The position numbers were made by a program, and so were the translations under genes. A DNA stretch of 12,355 bases from REEB481 sp044360435 (GTDB lineage: Bacteria > Bacteroidota > Bacteroidia > NS11-12g > UBA955). The stretch spans positions 1 to 12,355 of the forward strand of contig JBIKKI010000066.1 of the NCBI GenBank assembly GCA_044360435.1. Reading direction: 5' to 3'. Of the stretch, positions 1-6,694 are shown in pieces; positions within the stretch are counted from its first letter, which is position 1, and each line of letters starts with the position of its first letter. Under the pieces are notes generated by a model. The model saw only the letters and a list, made by a program, of their open reading frames with translations, did not search any database and was not told the DNA's origin.

Positions 1-872
1 GGAACGCCATCGTTGCCGTATTGCCAGCGCAGTGCCGCATTATTCGCGGTGAAGGTGCCGGAACCGGCTGCGGAACGATAGATGAAAACGCCTTTACCAT
101 CGGCAGGTACAGAAATGGTACTGCCGGAAGGTGCCGTATGATTGCCCGCTGTGGTATTCAGTGTGGCATGTTCCCAAATGCGCAGGCATTCTATGGTTGC
201 ACCGCTCAAGGCTACCGTAGGCGTATTGTTCAATTCAAATTGGGTACTGCTGGTAATACTGCTGATAACCGTATTGGCAGCCAAAGTACCTGTTCCAGAA
301 TTTTTAACTACCGGCATACCTACCCGCAGGTTCGCGGTGCTGAGCACGGTTACGGTGGTGCCACTGCTGTTTGCATTACTGAGCACAGGATTGGATGCTC
401 CTACACGAAACTTCACAAACACCCAGGCGGCATCCCACCAGCTTTGGTTGTACGCTTCAGCCGCCGCTCCGCTGCCCCCGCCTCCTGAAAAACTGACTGT
501 GGGAACGCTGGTGTAACCGCTGCCGGCATTGGTTATGGTAATGCCTGTAACCACGCCGCCGGAAATGGTGGCTGTTGCGGTGGCGCTGCTTCCTCCGCCA
601 CCGGTAATGCTTACCGTGGGTGCTGAGGTATAGCCGCTGCCACCATTCAATAAGCTGATGTATGAGATGCTGCCGCTGCTGCTGTTCCAGCGCCAGGAAT
701 TATCCCAGCTGATTGAAAAATTAACCTTGTTGTAATTGGCCGCATTGTTCGTGCCTGCACTGACATCGCGGCTGCCCAACGACACATTGCTTACCGTGAT
801 GTTGTTGGCCTTTGAAATGCCAGCAAGCATCAGAACCGAGATGAGCGTGGTATATTTTAAAATGATGTTCAT
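1..872 (-). CDS. Secreted FGE-like family protein, N-terminal part (paralogue 4; runs off left edge)
   Basis: An open frame of 290 codons starts at ATG 870-872 and continues past base 1. The start resembles its paralogues (MNIILKY, then a hydrophobic stretch ending near SKA before NNITVSNVS), giving a signal peptide of about 22 residues and predicting export. The N-terminal domain of the family is recognisable in pieces: SWDNSWRW (residues 55-62), WWDAAWVFVKFRV (145-157), GVFIYRSAAGSG (261-272) and LRWQYG (281-286). Two extra modules interrupt it, residues about 67-140 and 159-229, and are annotated separately. With both removed the remainder aligns with the other three paralogues. The FGE-like domain is expected beyond the edge but is not seen. 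It is the last gene visible in the presumed minus-strand operon, 38 bp after the stop of the preceding copy. The function is unknown; secreted binding or structural protein is an inference. Confidence 0.85.
   Translation of the reverse strand, partial: MNIILKYTTLISVLMLAGISKANNITVSNVSLGSRDVSAGTNNAANYNKVNFSISWDNSWRWNSSSGSISYISLLNGGSGYTSAPTVSITGGGGSSATATATISGGVVTGITITNAGSGYTSVPTVSFSGGGGSGAAAEAYNQSWWDAAWVFVKFRVGASNPVLSNANSSGTTVTVLSTANLRVGMPVVKNSGTGTLAANTVISSITSSTQFELNNTPTVALSGATIECLRIWEHATLNTTAGNHTAPSGSTISVPADGKGVFIYRSAAGSGTFTANNAALRWQYGNDGV
186..398 (-). other. Second inserted module (GTTVTV/VGMPV type) in the leftmost paralogue
   Basis: Residues about 159-229 separate FVKFRVGA from RIWEHATLN, which are nearly adjacent in the other paralogues (for example FVKYRRYGGTWQHAWLN). 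The insert reads SSGTTVTVLSTANLRVGMPV, then GTGTLAANTVISSITSSTQF, then ELNNTPTVALSG. This is a short beta-rich pattern of the kind found in repeats of bacterial and phage surface proteins (GTTVTV, VGM, I-x-x-I-T, F-x-L-N). It appears once and is unrelated to the first insert. It occupies what is probably a hairpin turn of the host domain. Confidence 0.65.
453..674 (-). repeat. Inserted Gly/Ser/Thr-rich tandem module (two copies) in the leftmost paralogue
   Basis: Residues about 67-140 hold two copies, about 39 residues apart, of a unit built round GGSGYTSAPTVSITGGGG and AGSGYTSVPTVSFSGGGG, each followed by an Ala/Thr/Ser stretch. Between the copies lies GGVVTGITITN. The module sits between SWRW and WWDAAW, motifs that are only about 10 residues apart in the three other paralogues. 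GSGY-x-x-x-PTV units of this kind are known as tandem repeats in large surface proteins of several bacterial phyla; their function is not established. I see no frameshift at either junction. Confidence 0.75.
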
Positions 873-910
873 TGTTTCAATAATTTGAATCAAAATTTTC
901 TGTTGTTCCG

Positions 911-2563
911 TTAAGGAGCCAAACGCACACCGCGCATGCCATCCGGAGAACCTCTGGAAATGCTTGTTAAACCTGCGCCATTGCGCTGAGAGATGCGCAA
1001 ACGGGTAATATCACTGGCAAATCCACCGCCTCGGTATCCGGAACCTGCCGCTTCCGTTACTCCGGTAGTGCCGCCAAAGGCAGCATTTGCTGCACTGGTC
1101 GTGGAATTACCGTTAATTCCGGGCCAAAAATCAACATTCGAAAACCCATCACTGAGCAAAGTACCATCGCCATGAATTCCGGTAAAACTTCTACCTGCCG
1201 CATTGCCTAAAGATACTACGTGCTCTGGAAGATTACTGCTCATTTCCATGATTCCGTAATAAGTAGCACCAGATGTTATTCGCGTTGAACTTGCATTGGC
1301 AAAAGCACCAACACGCATGGGGCCGGTTAACGTATTGTTGTAGTTGGCATTGGCGCCCGTATTTGAAAATGATTCGTTGTTGAACCCGTCATTACTGATT
1401 GAGGTAACGGAGGTTGCACTTGAATTACCCCAGGCATTCTCAGCGGCTACAGGTGTTTGGTTGCCCCTGCAAAGTTTTTCAAATTCCAATTCTGTCATGG
1501 GCCTGAGTCCTGACCAATCGAGGTAGGCACAGCCATCCATCCAACATAAAAAATTACAGGCAATCCAAATTCCGTCTTCCGCTTCGTCGTATGATCCGTC
1601 ACCGTCAAGGTTGCACGCATACACGGCGGGTGTCAATGAAGTAGCATTACCTGAAATTTGAATATCCAATCCATTTCGATTTGTATTGCTTAGAGCTGCT
1701 GTTCCCGGCGCAGAACTGGCTGCTGCTGCTGTGCGGTTTGCTTGTTGGTCGTACGTAAGCGCATTTAGAAAGTCACGGTACTGTCCTTGAGAAATTTCAT
1801 ATTTCATGCAATACACTGCGGCATAACCCTTAGGATAAGAAGCCGACAAAGTTGCCTCAGGGTCAGCAGCAATGTTTCCAATAGAACTGTTGCCGGCTGT
1901 GGAAGTACCCCACAATTTCCCTGCTGCGTTGTCTATGCCCAGCGCTGCTTCAGAAGTGATTTGAAAAGGAATGGTTGCACCGGATGACCAGGATCCATCG
2001 GTGAAGGAGCCGGTTTCTGTACTGCCACTGCCCACGTAGAAACTTCCTTGTGGCACATACACCATTTCAATGGCAAACACCTTGATTTCAACCGAAGCGG
2101 TATCAGGAACAGACTGAGCCCCATAATTCCAGCGCAGTTTCACATTCCTGAAATTATTGGTTCCAGAGCCCGGCAACGAGCGATATACGAAGGCGCCCAA
2201 ACCCGGATTGCTGCTGGGATCAAAGGATGATTTAGGATCTGCCATTCCTATATCAATCGTACTTCCTGTGGCAGCAATATGACCGGTATTGTTCAACCAG
2301 GCGTGCTGCCAGGTGCCACCATAGCGTCGGTATTTCACAAATACCCAGGCCGCATCCCAGTTTGCCTGCAGGTTTGACTTGCGCCAGGAATTTTCCCAGC
2401 TTAAATCAAACTGAACCATGGTAAAGTTTGTGGAATTATTGACACCTGCGCTTTTGTCACGATCCAATAGGGTCACGTTACTCACGCTGATGTTGTTGGC
2501 CTTTACACCCGCTGTAGTGAGCAGGAGTAATAGGAATGATAACTTTTTTATGTTGATGTTCAT
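911..2563 (-). CDS. Secreted FGE-sulfatase-like (SUMF1 superfamily) protein, paralogue 3
   Basis: A 550-residue protein. A signal peptide (1-22, KK then a Leu-rich core, likely cut before NNIS) predicts export. Residues 23-163 form the family's N-terminal domain (SWENSW 55-60, WDAAWVFVKYR 69-79, LRWNYGAQ 143-150). From 167 comes an FGE-like domain: MVYVPQGSFYVGSG, YCMKYEISQGQYRDFL (251-266), WMDGCAYLDWSGLRPMTELE (341-360), NAWGN (376-380), YGIMEM (436-441), YRGGGF (510-515) and the terminal MRGVRLAP. Residues 320-331 (DGDGSYDEAEDG region) form a possible calcium loop. FGE enzymes need two cysteines just after the RGGSW-like motif; here ASDITRLRISQR has none, so oxidase activity is not expected. 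The usual GN-[VL]-WE motif is SSNLPEH, with Pro for Trp. A gap of 37 bp to the preceding gene supports an operon. The biological role is unknown. Confidence 0.88.
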   Translation of the reverse strand: MNINIKKLSFLLLLLTTAGVKANNISVSNVTLLDRDKSAGVNNSTNFTMVQFDLSWENSWRKSNLQANWDAAWVFVKYRRYGGTWQHAWLNNTGHIAATGSTIDIGMADPKSSFDPSSNPGLGAFVYRSLPGSGTNNFRNVKLRWNYGAQSVPDTASVEIKVFAIEMVYVPQGSFYVGSGSTETGSFTDGSWSSGATIPFQITSEAALGIDNAAGKLWGTSTAGNSSIGNIAADPEATLSASYPKGYAAVYCMKYEISQGQYRDFLNALTYDQQANRTAAAASSAPGTAALSNTNRNGLDIQISGNATSLTPAVYACNLDGDGSYDEAEDGIWIACNFLCWMDGCAYLDWSGLRPMTELEFEKLCRGNQTPVAAENAWGNSSATSVTSISNDGFNNESFSNTGANANYNNTLTGPMRVGAFANASSTRITSGATYYGIMEMSSNLPEHVVSLGNAAGRSFTGIHGDGTLLSDGFSNVDFWPGINGNSTTSAANAAFGGTTGVTEAAGSGYRGGGFASDITRLRISQRNGAGLTSISRGSPDGMRGVRLAP

Positions 2564-2600
2564 GCTACTTTAGCCTAAATAATTGCGTTCACTTCGGTCT

Positions 2601-4292
2601 TTATGGTGCTGTGCGTACGCCCCTTCCACCCCAGTCAGGCTGGCGCCGATTGTTCGTTGTTGTGGAACCACCACGGTTGGAAATGGAAAATACCGGATCT
2701 ATCCAGGCACCGCCCCTAAATCCCGCTCCTGCTGATTCTGTAACTCCGGTGGTACCGCCATAAGAGGTATTGGCCGTGCTGGCGGAAGCGTTGCCATTCA
2801 CACCCGGCCAGAAATCCACATCGGCAAATCCGTCCGCTTCCAATAAACCGTTTCCATGAATGCCTGTATAGCTTCTGCCTGCTTCATTTCCAACTGTTAC
2901 ACAACGCTCGTACACATTGCCCGTCATTTCCATGATGCCATAAATCGAAGCACCGGACTGTTCACGATTAGTTGATGAAGTGGCGAATGCGCCTCCACGC
3001 AGAGGGCCGAAAACCAAAGCACGATCACCATAAACAGCATTCGCATTGCTGGTTGATGTGCCTTCGTTGTTTGCACCTTCATTTACGATGTCATCTGCGG
3101 GAGTAGTAACGACAGAACCCCAGGCATATTCATTGGCAACCGGATATTGACGCCCCCTGCACGCTTTTTCATATTCCAGTTCGGTGAGTGGCCTTAATCC
3201 GGCCCAATCCAAAAACGCGCAATTGTCAGACCAATTCAACTGACCCATGGCAATCCATTCACCATCATCACTTTGATTCACATCCGAGGGTAAACTGAAG
3301 GACTCGTTTAAATCGCAAGCAAATACCACGGGATCTGCACCACCTGGGTCATCGATCATCCTTAATCCTATCCGGTGTTCAGATGAAGTTAAATCAATGG
3401 ATTCAGTGGCACTCCAAGATGATACATTCCATAAAAAACCACCGGCATAGGTACCAACGTTCCCGTCCATAGAAACTCTAAACGCCTGTTGGTCTCTGGT
3501 TAAAGAATTCAGGAAATCACGATACTGCCCCTGACTGATTTCATATTTCATGCAATAGAAGGCCCCATAACCTTTGGGAAAAGATGCCGGCAATGTGGCT
3601 TCAGCATCGGAAGACGCGTTGCCAATGTCTGAGTTTGTTCCCCACAACTTTCCCTGTGCATTGTCGATTCCCAAGGCAGCTTCTGAACTGATTTCAAAAG
3701 GAATGGTAGCACCGGAAGTCCATGCTCCGTCGGTAAATGAACCATTCTCAGTTCCACCACTTCCAACATAAAAGCTGCCTTGCGGCACATACACCATTTC
3801 AATGGCATAAACCTGTATGTCCACCACAGCATTATCCGGAATCCCTTGAGCACCGTGGTTCCATTGGATTTTCACATTGCTCAGGTTGTTGTTGCCAAAA
3901 CCGATTTGACTGCGATAAATAAACACGCCCAAACAGGGGTTGGTAGTACGATTATGCGCAGCAGCCGGGTCAAGCAATCCGGCATCAGCCTGAAAGCCTG
4001 CAGGAACGATATGTCCGCTGTTCCCAAGCCAGGCATGCCGCCAGTTTCCTCCGGTAATGCGGTATTTCGCAAATACCCAGGCGGCGTCCCAATTACCCAC
4101 ATTGTTGGTGCGCCAAGAGTTTTCCCAACTCAGGTTAAATTGAATAGATGTGGTATTTGCAACATTATTCGCACCGGCACTTAAGTCCTTTCCATTAAAA
4201 GTAACTGAAGAAACCCTGATGTTGTTGGCCTTTAGGGCTGCGCCCAGGAATAAGAGTAAAAAGGCTAACGAATATTTCTTTATGATGTTCAT
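2601..4292 (-). CDS. Secreted FGE-sulfatase-like (SUMF1 superfamily) protein, paralogue 2
   Basis: A 563-residue protein starting MNIIKKYSLA, with a signal peptide of about 22 residues (core FLLLFLGAAL, then KA/NNI). The N-terminal domain spans about 23-162 (SWENSW 55-60, WDAAWVFAKYR 68-78). The FGE-like domain starts near 166 and contains YCMKYEISQGQYRDFL (246-261), DNCAFLDWAGLRPLTELEYE (356-375), YAWG (389-392), YGIMEMTGNVYE (451-462), FRGGAW (525-530) and the terminal GRGVRTAP. No cysteine follows the RGG motif, so the FGE copper/thiol site is missing. Residues about 271-345 differ from the other copies: the shared ALSxTNxNRNGLDI stretch is absent and replaced by a Trp/Ser-rich segment, and the acidic loop is longer (CDLNESFSLPSDVNQSDDGE). 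It lies 33 bp after the first paralogue. The exact function is not known. Confidence 0.88.
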   Translation of the reverse strand: MNIIKKYSLAFLLLFLGAALKANNIRVSSVTFNGKDLSAGANNVANTTSIQFNLSWENSWRTNNVGNWDAAWVFAKYRITGGNWRHAWLGNSGHIVPAGFQADAGLLDPAAAHNRTTNPCLGVFIYRSQIGFGNNNLSNVKIQWNHGAQGIPDNAVVDIQVYAIEMVYVPQGSFYVGSGGTENGSFTDGAWTSGATIPFEISSEAALGIDNAQGKLWGTNSDIGNASSDAEATLPASFPKGYGAFYCMKYEISQGQYRDFLNSLTRDQQAFRVSMDGNVGTYAGGFLWNVSSWSATESIDLTSSEHRIGLRMIDDPGGADPVVFACDLNESFSLPSDVNQSDDGEWIAMGQLNWSDNCAFLDWAGLRPLTELEYEKACRGRQYPVANEYAWGSVVTTPADDIVNEGANNEGTSTSNANAVYGDRALVFGPLRGGAFATSSTNREQSGASIYGIMEMTGNVYERCVTVGNEAGRSYTGIHGNGLLEADGFADVDFWPGVNGNASASTANTSYGGTTGVTESAGAGFRGGAWIDPVFSISNRGGSTTTNNRRQPDWGGRGVRTAP

Positions 4293-4325
4293 TTCTGGTT
4301 AACGAGGTATGTTGTTGCGGATGAA

Positions 4326-5966
4326 TTATGGAGTGCTTCGTACGCCGCGAAATCCATTCACGTTGATTCTGGTGGATGCAACCGAGGCTGCCGAGGATCT
4401 ATCGGATACCCTCATGTTGGAAATTTGGGCGCCGTAGGTTCCGCCCCTTTGACCACCGCCTGTAGCTGAAGTAATTTCACCGGAAGCATTTGGAGAGGGC
4501 CAGTTCGCAACATTGGCATGCCCATTGAAGCTAAGTTCTCCGTTGCCATGCAATCCGGTAAAAGCACGTCCGGCTGCTATATTTCCTACACTCACAGTAC
4601 GTTCCCAGAGGTTTCCGCTTAACTCCATGATGCCCCAGTAACCGGCACCGGCCTGAATTCTGCTTGAAGCAGCAGTCGCAAAAGACCCTACACGTAAGGG
4701 GCCGTCTACATTCACTTGGCTTGCTGATGCTGAATTGGCACCTGCAGTGTTGCTGTATTCATCGTCCTCACCTGGATTGGTGATGTTATTTGCCGAAGTA
4801 GTCACATTATTTCCCCACACGTATTCCAGAGAAACAGGTGTTTGATTGCCACGACCTGCTTTTTCAAATTCCAACTCTGTCATGGGTCGCAATCCGGCCC
4901 AGTCCATATAAGCACATCCGTCTTGCCAGCTAAGGAAATTACAGGCAATCCACTCGCCGTCTTCAGCTTCATTGTAGTTCGCATCATTATCCAGATTGCA
5001 GGCATAAACTGCAGGAGTGGTGGAAGAAACACCAGAAGTCATTATGTCCAAACCATTTCTGTTAAGATTGGTGGAGCTCAACGCTCCGGTTCCTGAAATA
5101 CTGTTTGGCTGGGTTTGTGTTCTTTGGTTTTGTTGTGTGAATGTAAGGGTATTCAAAAAATCGCGGTATTGCCCTTGAGAGATTTCATACTTCATGCAAT
5201 AAAAGGCATTGAATCCCTTGGGGAAATCCGCAGGAAGTGTTGCCTCAGCTTCAGCTGCTCCATTACCAATCGTACTGCCACCAGTAGAAGATCTTCCCCA
5301 CAGTTTACCGGCTGCATTGTCAATGCCAAGGGCGGCTTCTGAAGAAATTAAAAAAGGAATGGCATTATTCGCACCACCTGCCCATGAACCATCTGTGAAT
5401 GATCCGATTTCATTCCCTCCGGAGCCCACATAGAAACTGCCTTGCGGCACATAAACCATTTCAATGGCAAAAACCTGTACATCCACAGCCACCCCATCGG
5501 CAATTCCCTGAGCGCCATAATTCCAGCGAAGTTCAATATCGTTGTAAGTCACGTTTCCTGAACCCGGGCTACTCCTATATATAAAGGCACCCAAACCAGG
5601 GTTGCTGCCGGCGGCGAAAGGGTCTTTGGGGTTGAGCAGTCCAACATCCATAGTACTGCCTGAAGCTGCAGTATGACCTGTATTGTTGAGCCATGCGTGT
5701 TTCCAATCACCCCCTGCCTCTCTGTATTTGATGAAAACCCAGGCAGCGTCCCAGTTTTCTGGTCCGCCATCCAATCGCCAGGAGTTATCCCAACTGATAG
5801 AAAATTTCACGAACACATGATTTGCAGGATTATTCACCCCTGCACTTGTATTTCGGTTCAATAATGATATATTGCTTACCTGAATGTTATTGGCAGCTGT
5901 ATCAAAAAAGCTCCCAAACCCAAGTAAAACACTGAATATCAGTGAGTTAAAAAGTTTCCCCTTCAT
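4326..5966 (-). CDS. Secreted FGE-sulfatase-like (SUMF1 superfamily) protein, paralogue 1 (first in operon)
   Basis: The open frame extends to 6137, but I place the start at ATG 5964-5966 (MKGKLFNSLIFSVLLGFGSF). That puts a signal peptide of about 25 residues just before NNIQVSNIS, as in the paralogues; the extra 57 upstream residues are basic and lack family resemblance. ATG 5988-5990 (MKDSLVSLMKGK) is an alternative. With the chosen start the protein has 546 residues: N-terminal domain about 26-166 (SWDNSWRL 59-66, NWDAAWVFIKYR 71-82) and FGE-like domain from about 170, with YCMKYEISQGQYRDFL (257-272), DNDANYNEAEDG (326-337), GCAYMDWAGLRPMTELEFE (350-368), WGIMELSGNLWE (444-455), QRGGTY (506-511) and the terminal FRGVRSTP. 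No cysteine follows RGG, so FGE catalysis is unlikely. GRGN replaces the CRG of the sister copies. Its promoter should lie in the 728-bp region upstream, but I found no convincing match to the Bacteroidota consensus. Confidence 0.85.
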   Translation of the reverse strand: MKGKLFNSLIFSVLLGFGSFFDTAANNIQVSNISLLNRNTSAGVNNPANHVFVKFSISWDNSWRLDGGPENWDAAWVFIKYREAGGDWKHAWLNNTGHTAASGSTMDVGLLNPKDPFAAGSNPGLGAFIYRSSPGSGNVTYNDIELRWNYGAQGIADGVAVDVQVFAIEMVYVPQGSFYVGSGGNEIGSFTDGSWAGGANNAIPFLISSEAALGIDNAAGKLWGRSSTGGSTIGNGAAEAEATLPADFPKGFNAFYCMKYEISQGQYRDFLNTLTFTQQNQRTQTQPNSISGTGALSSTNLNRNGLDIMTSGVSSTTPAVYACNLDNDANYNEAEDGEWIACNFLSWQDGCAYMDWAGLRPMTELEFEKAGRGNQTPVSLEYVWGNNVTTSANNITNPGEDDEYSNTAGANSASASQVNVDGPLRVGSFATAASSRIQAGAGYWGIMELSGNLWERTVSVGNIAAGRAFTGLHGNGELSFNGHANVANWPSPNASGEITSATGGGQRGGTYGAQISNMRVSDRSSAASVASTRINVNGFRGVRSTP

Positions 5967-6198
5967 AAGACTTACTAATGAATCCTTCATTTTCGTGCGA
6001 AATAAGCCCGTCTGAGAAGCCCTGAATCGAACCAACCTATGAGCGCCTATTATCTTTATTGAATAGGCATTTAACTTATATTCTATTTTAACAGCATGAT
6101 GTGGATAACCTCTTCCATAAAGCATTTTTATGACCAAAATTCAAGTTTTTTTTAAAGCATTTCCTTAGATATTCTGTTCCCTGCTTAGCATTCTCAAC

Positions 6199-6217
6199 GT
6201 TCATAAGAACCATGAAC
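6199..6217. promoter_or_regulatory. Short inverted repeat GTTCAT-N7-ATGAAC
   Basis: The two 6-bp arms are perfect and have a 7-bp spacer. The geometry would suit a dimeric regulator, but a dyad this short is expected by chance in a region of this size, so support is weak. Confidence 0.15.
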
Positions 6218-6271
6218 CGAGGCTCTTGATAAACATTTTTGGCGCTTGTATATTTTTATGCCTACTCAGTA

Positions 6272-6295
6272 AATGGCTAAAATTATTTGGCCATT
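6272..6295. promoter_or_regulatory. Inverted repeat AATGGCTA / TGGCCATT
   Basis: The arms are 8 bp (one G-T type mismatch), with an 8-bp AT-rich spacer (AAATTATT). It could be an operator or a small RNA hairpin between the two divergent operons. No run of T follows, so it is not a convincing terminator. Confidence 0.2.
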
Positions 6296-6504
6296 CATGA
6301 GCCTAAATTCCCGCTGTGATGAACTTGGCATGTCAAAACATAAGTGAAATAAATCTGTCCGGATTGCCTGGCTGTTTTGTTTGGAATTTGCCTTGCAACT
6401 GATTGTCAGTTCTTGCAATTTCTGCCTGGGATGAGGAAATGATGGAACAATTTGACACGTACACACACAATCATTGCATTCTTGTATGTTGACCCAAAAG
6501 GCAG

Positions 6505-6531
6505 GCAGGTTAAAACGGGTTGAGGCAGGTT
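6505..6531 (+). promoter_or_regulatory. Three 7-bp direct repeats at 10-bp spacing; possible regulator site
   Basis: GCAGGTT (6505-6511), ACGGGTT (6515-6521) and GCAGGTT (6525-6531) lie on the same face of the helix, with the outer two identical and 20 bp apart. LytTR-domain regulators typically bind imperfect direct repeats about two helical turns apart. This element is about 165-190 bp upstream of a histidine kinase/LytTR pair, so autoregulation is possible. The match is to the geometry, not to a proven consensus. Confidence 0.3.
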
Positions 6532-6694
6532 TCAGGCTTCAGAGATTTCTATATTCTGCTTCCTTCAGCCTGGCTGTGGATGGATTGCAATTTTTTTCCA
6601 AATTTCGACATCAGCTCAGAACCGGCGTCTTGTTACCAGCGCTTTGCATTCATGCTACGTTTCTATCCAACTTCTTGCTGACCATTCCTGTACC

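Larger units (their letters stand above)
5967..6694. other. Divergent intergenic region, 728 bp, no convincing gene
   Basis: This stretch separates the minus-strand paralogue operon from the plus-strand two-component pair, so promoters for both should lie here. The short open frames in it (for example 6266-6466 minus and 6474-6698 plus) have no signal peptide, domain or plausible start context and look accidental. The best plus-strand resemblance to a Bacteroidota promoter (TTTG, about 20 bp, TAnnTTTG) is TCTTG near 6224-6228, 20 bp, then TATATTTT at 6249-6256. It is imperfect and over 400 bp from the kinase, so I do not call it. Short direct and inverted repeats are listed separately. Confidence 0.6.

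Noticed and set aside
142..516. Plus-strand open frame of 124 codons
   Set aside because: It lies antisense to the leftmost paralogue, whose frame carries the family motifs, and it has no recognisable domain of its own.
873..910. Transcription terminators between the paralogues
   Set aside because: The 33-38-bp gaps contain only short AT-rich partial palindromes and no GC stem followed by a T run.
911..5966. A diversity-generating retroelement acting on the paralogue C-termini
   Set aside because: No reverse transcriptase or template repeat is present, the tips are not near-identical DNA copies, and variable codons are not dominated by adenine-rich AAY codons. The divergence is kept as a finding without this mechanism.
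911..5966. Sulfatase-activating FGE enzymes
   Set aside because: No sulfatase gene is nearby and the cysteine pair after the RGG motif is missing in all complete copies.
5967..6137. Upstream N-terminal extension of paralogue 1
   Set aside because: The extra 57 residues precede the signal peptide, are basic and share nothing with the paralogues, so the start at 5966 is preferred.
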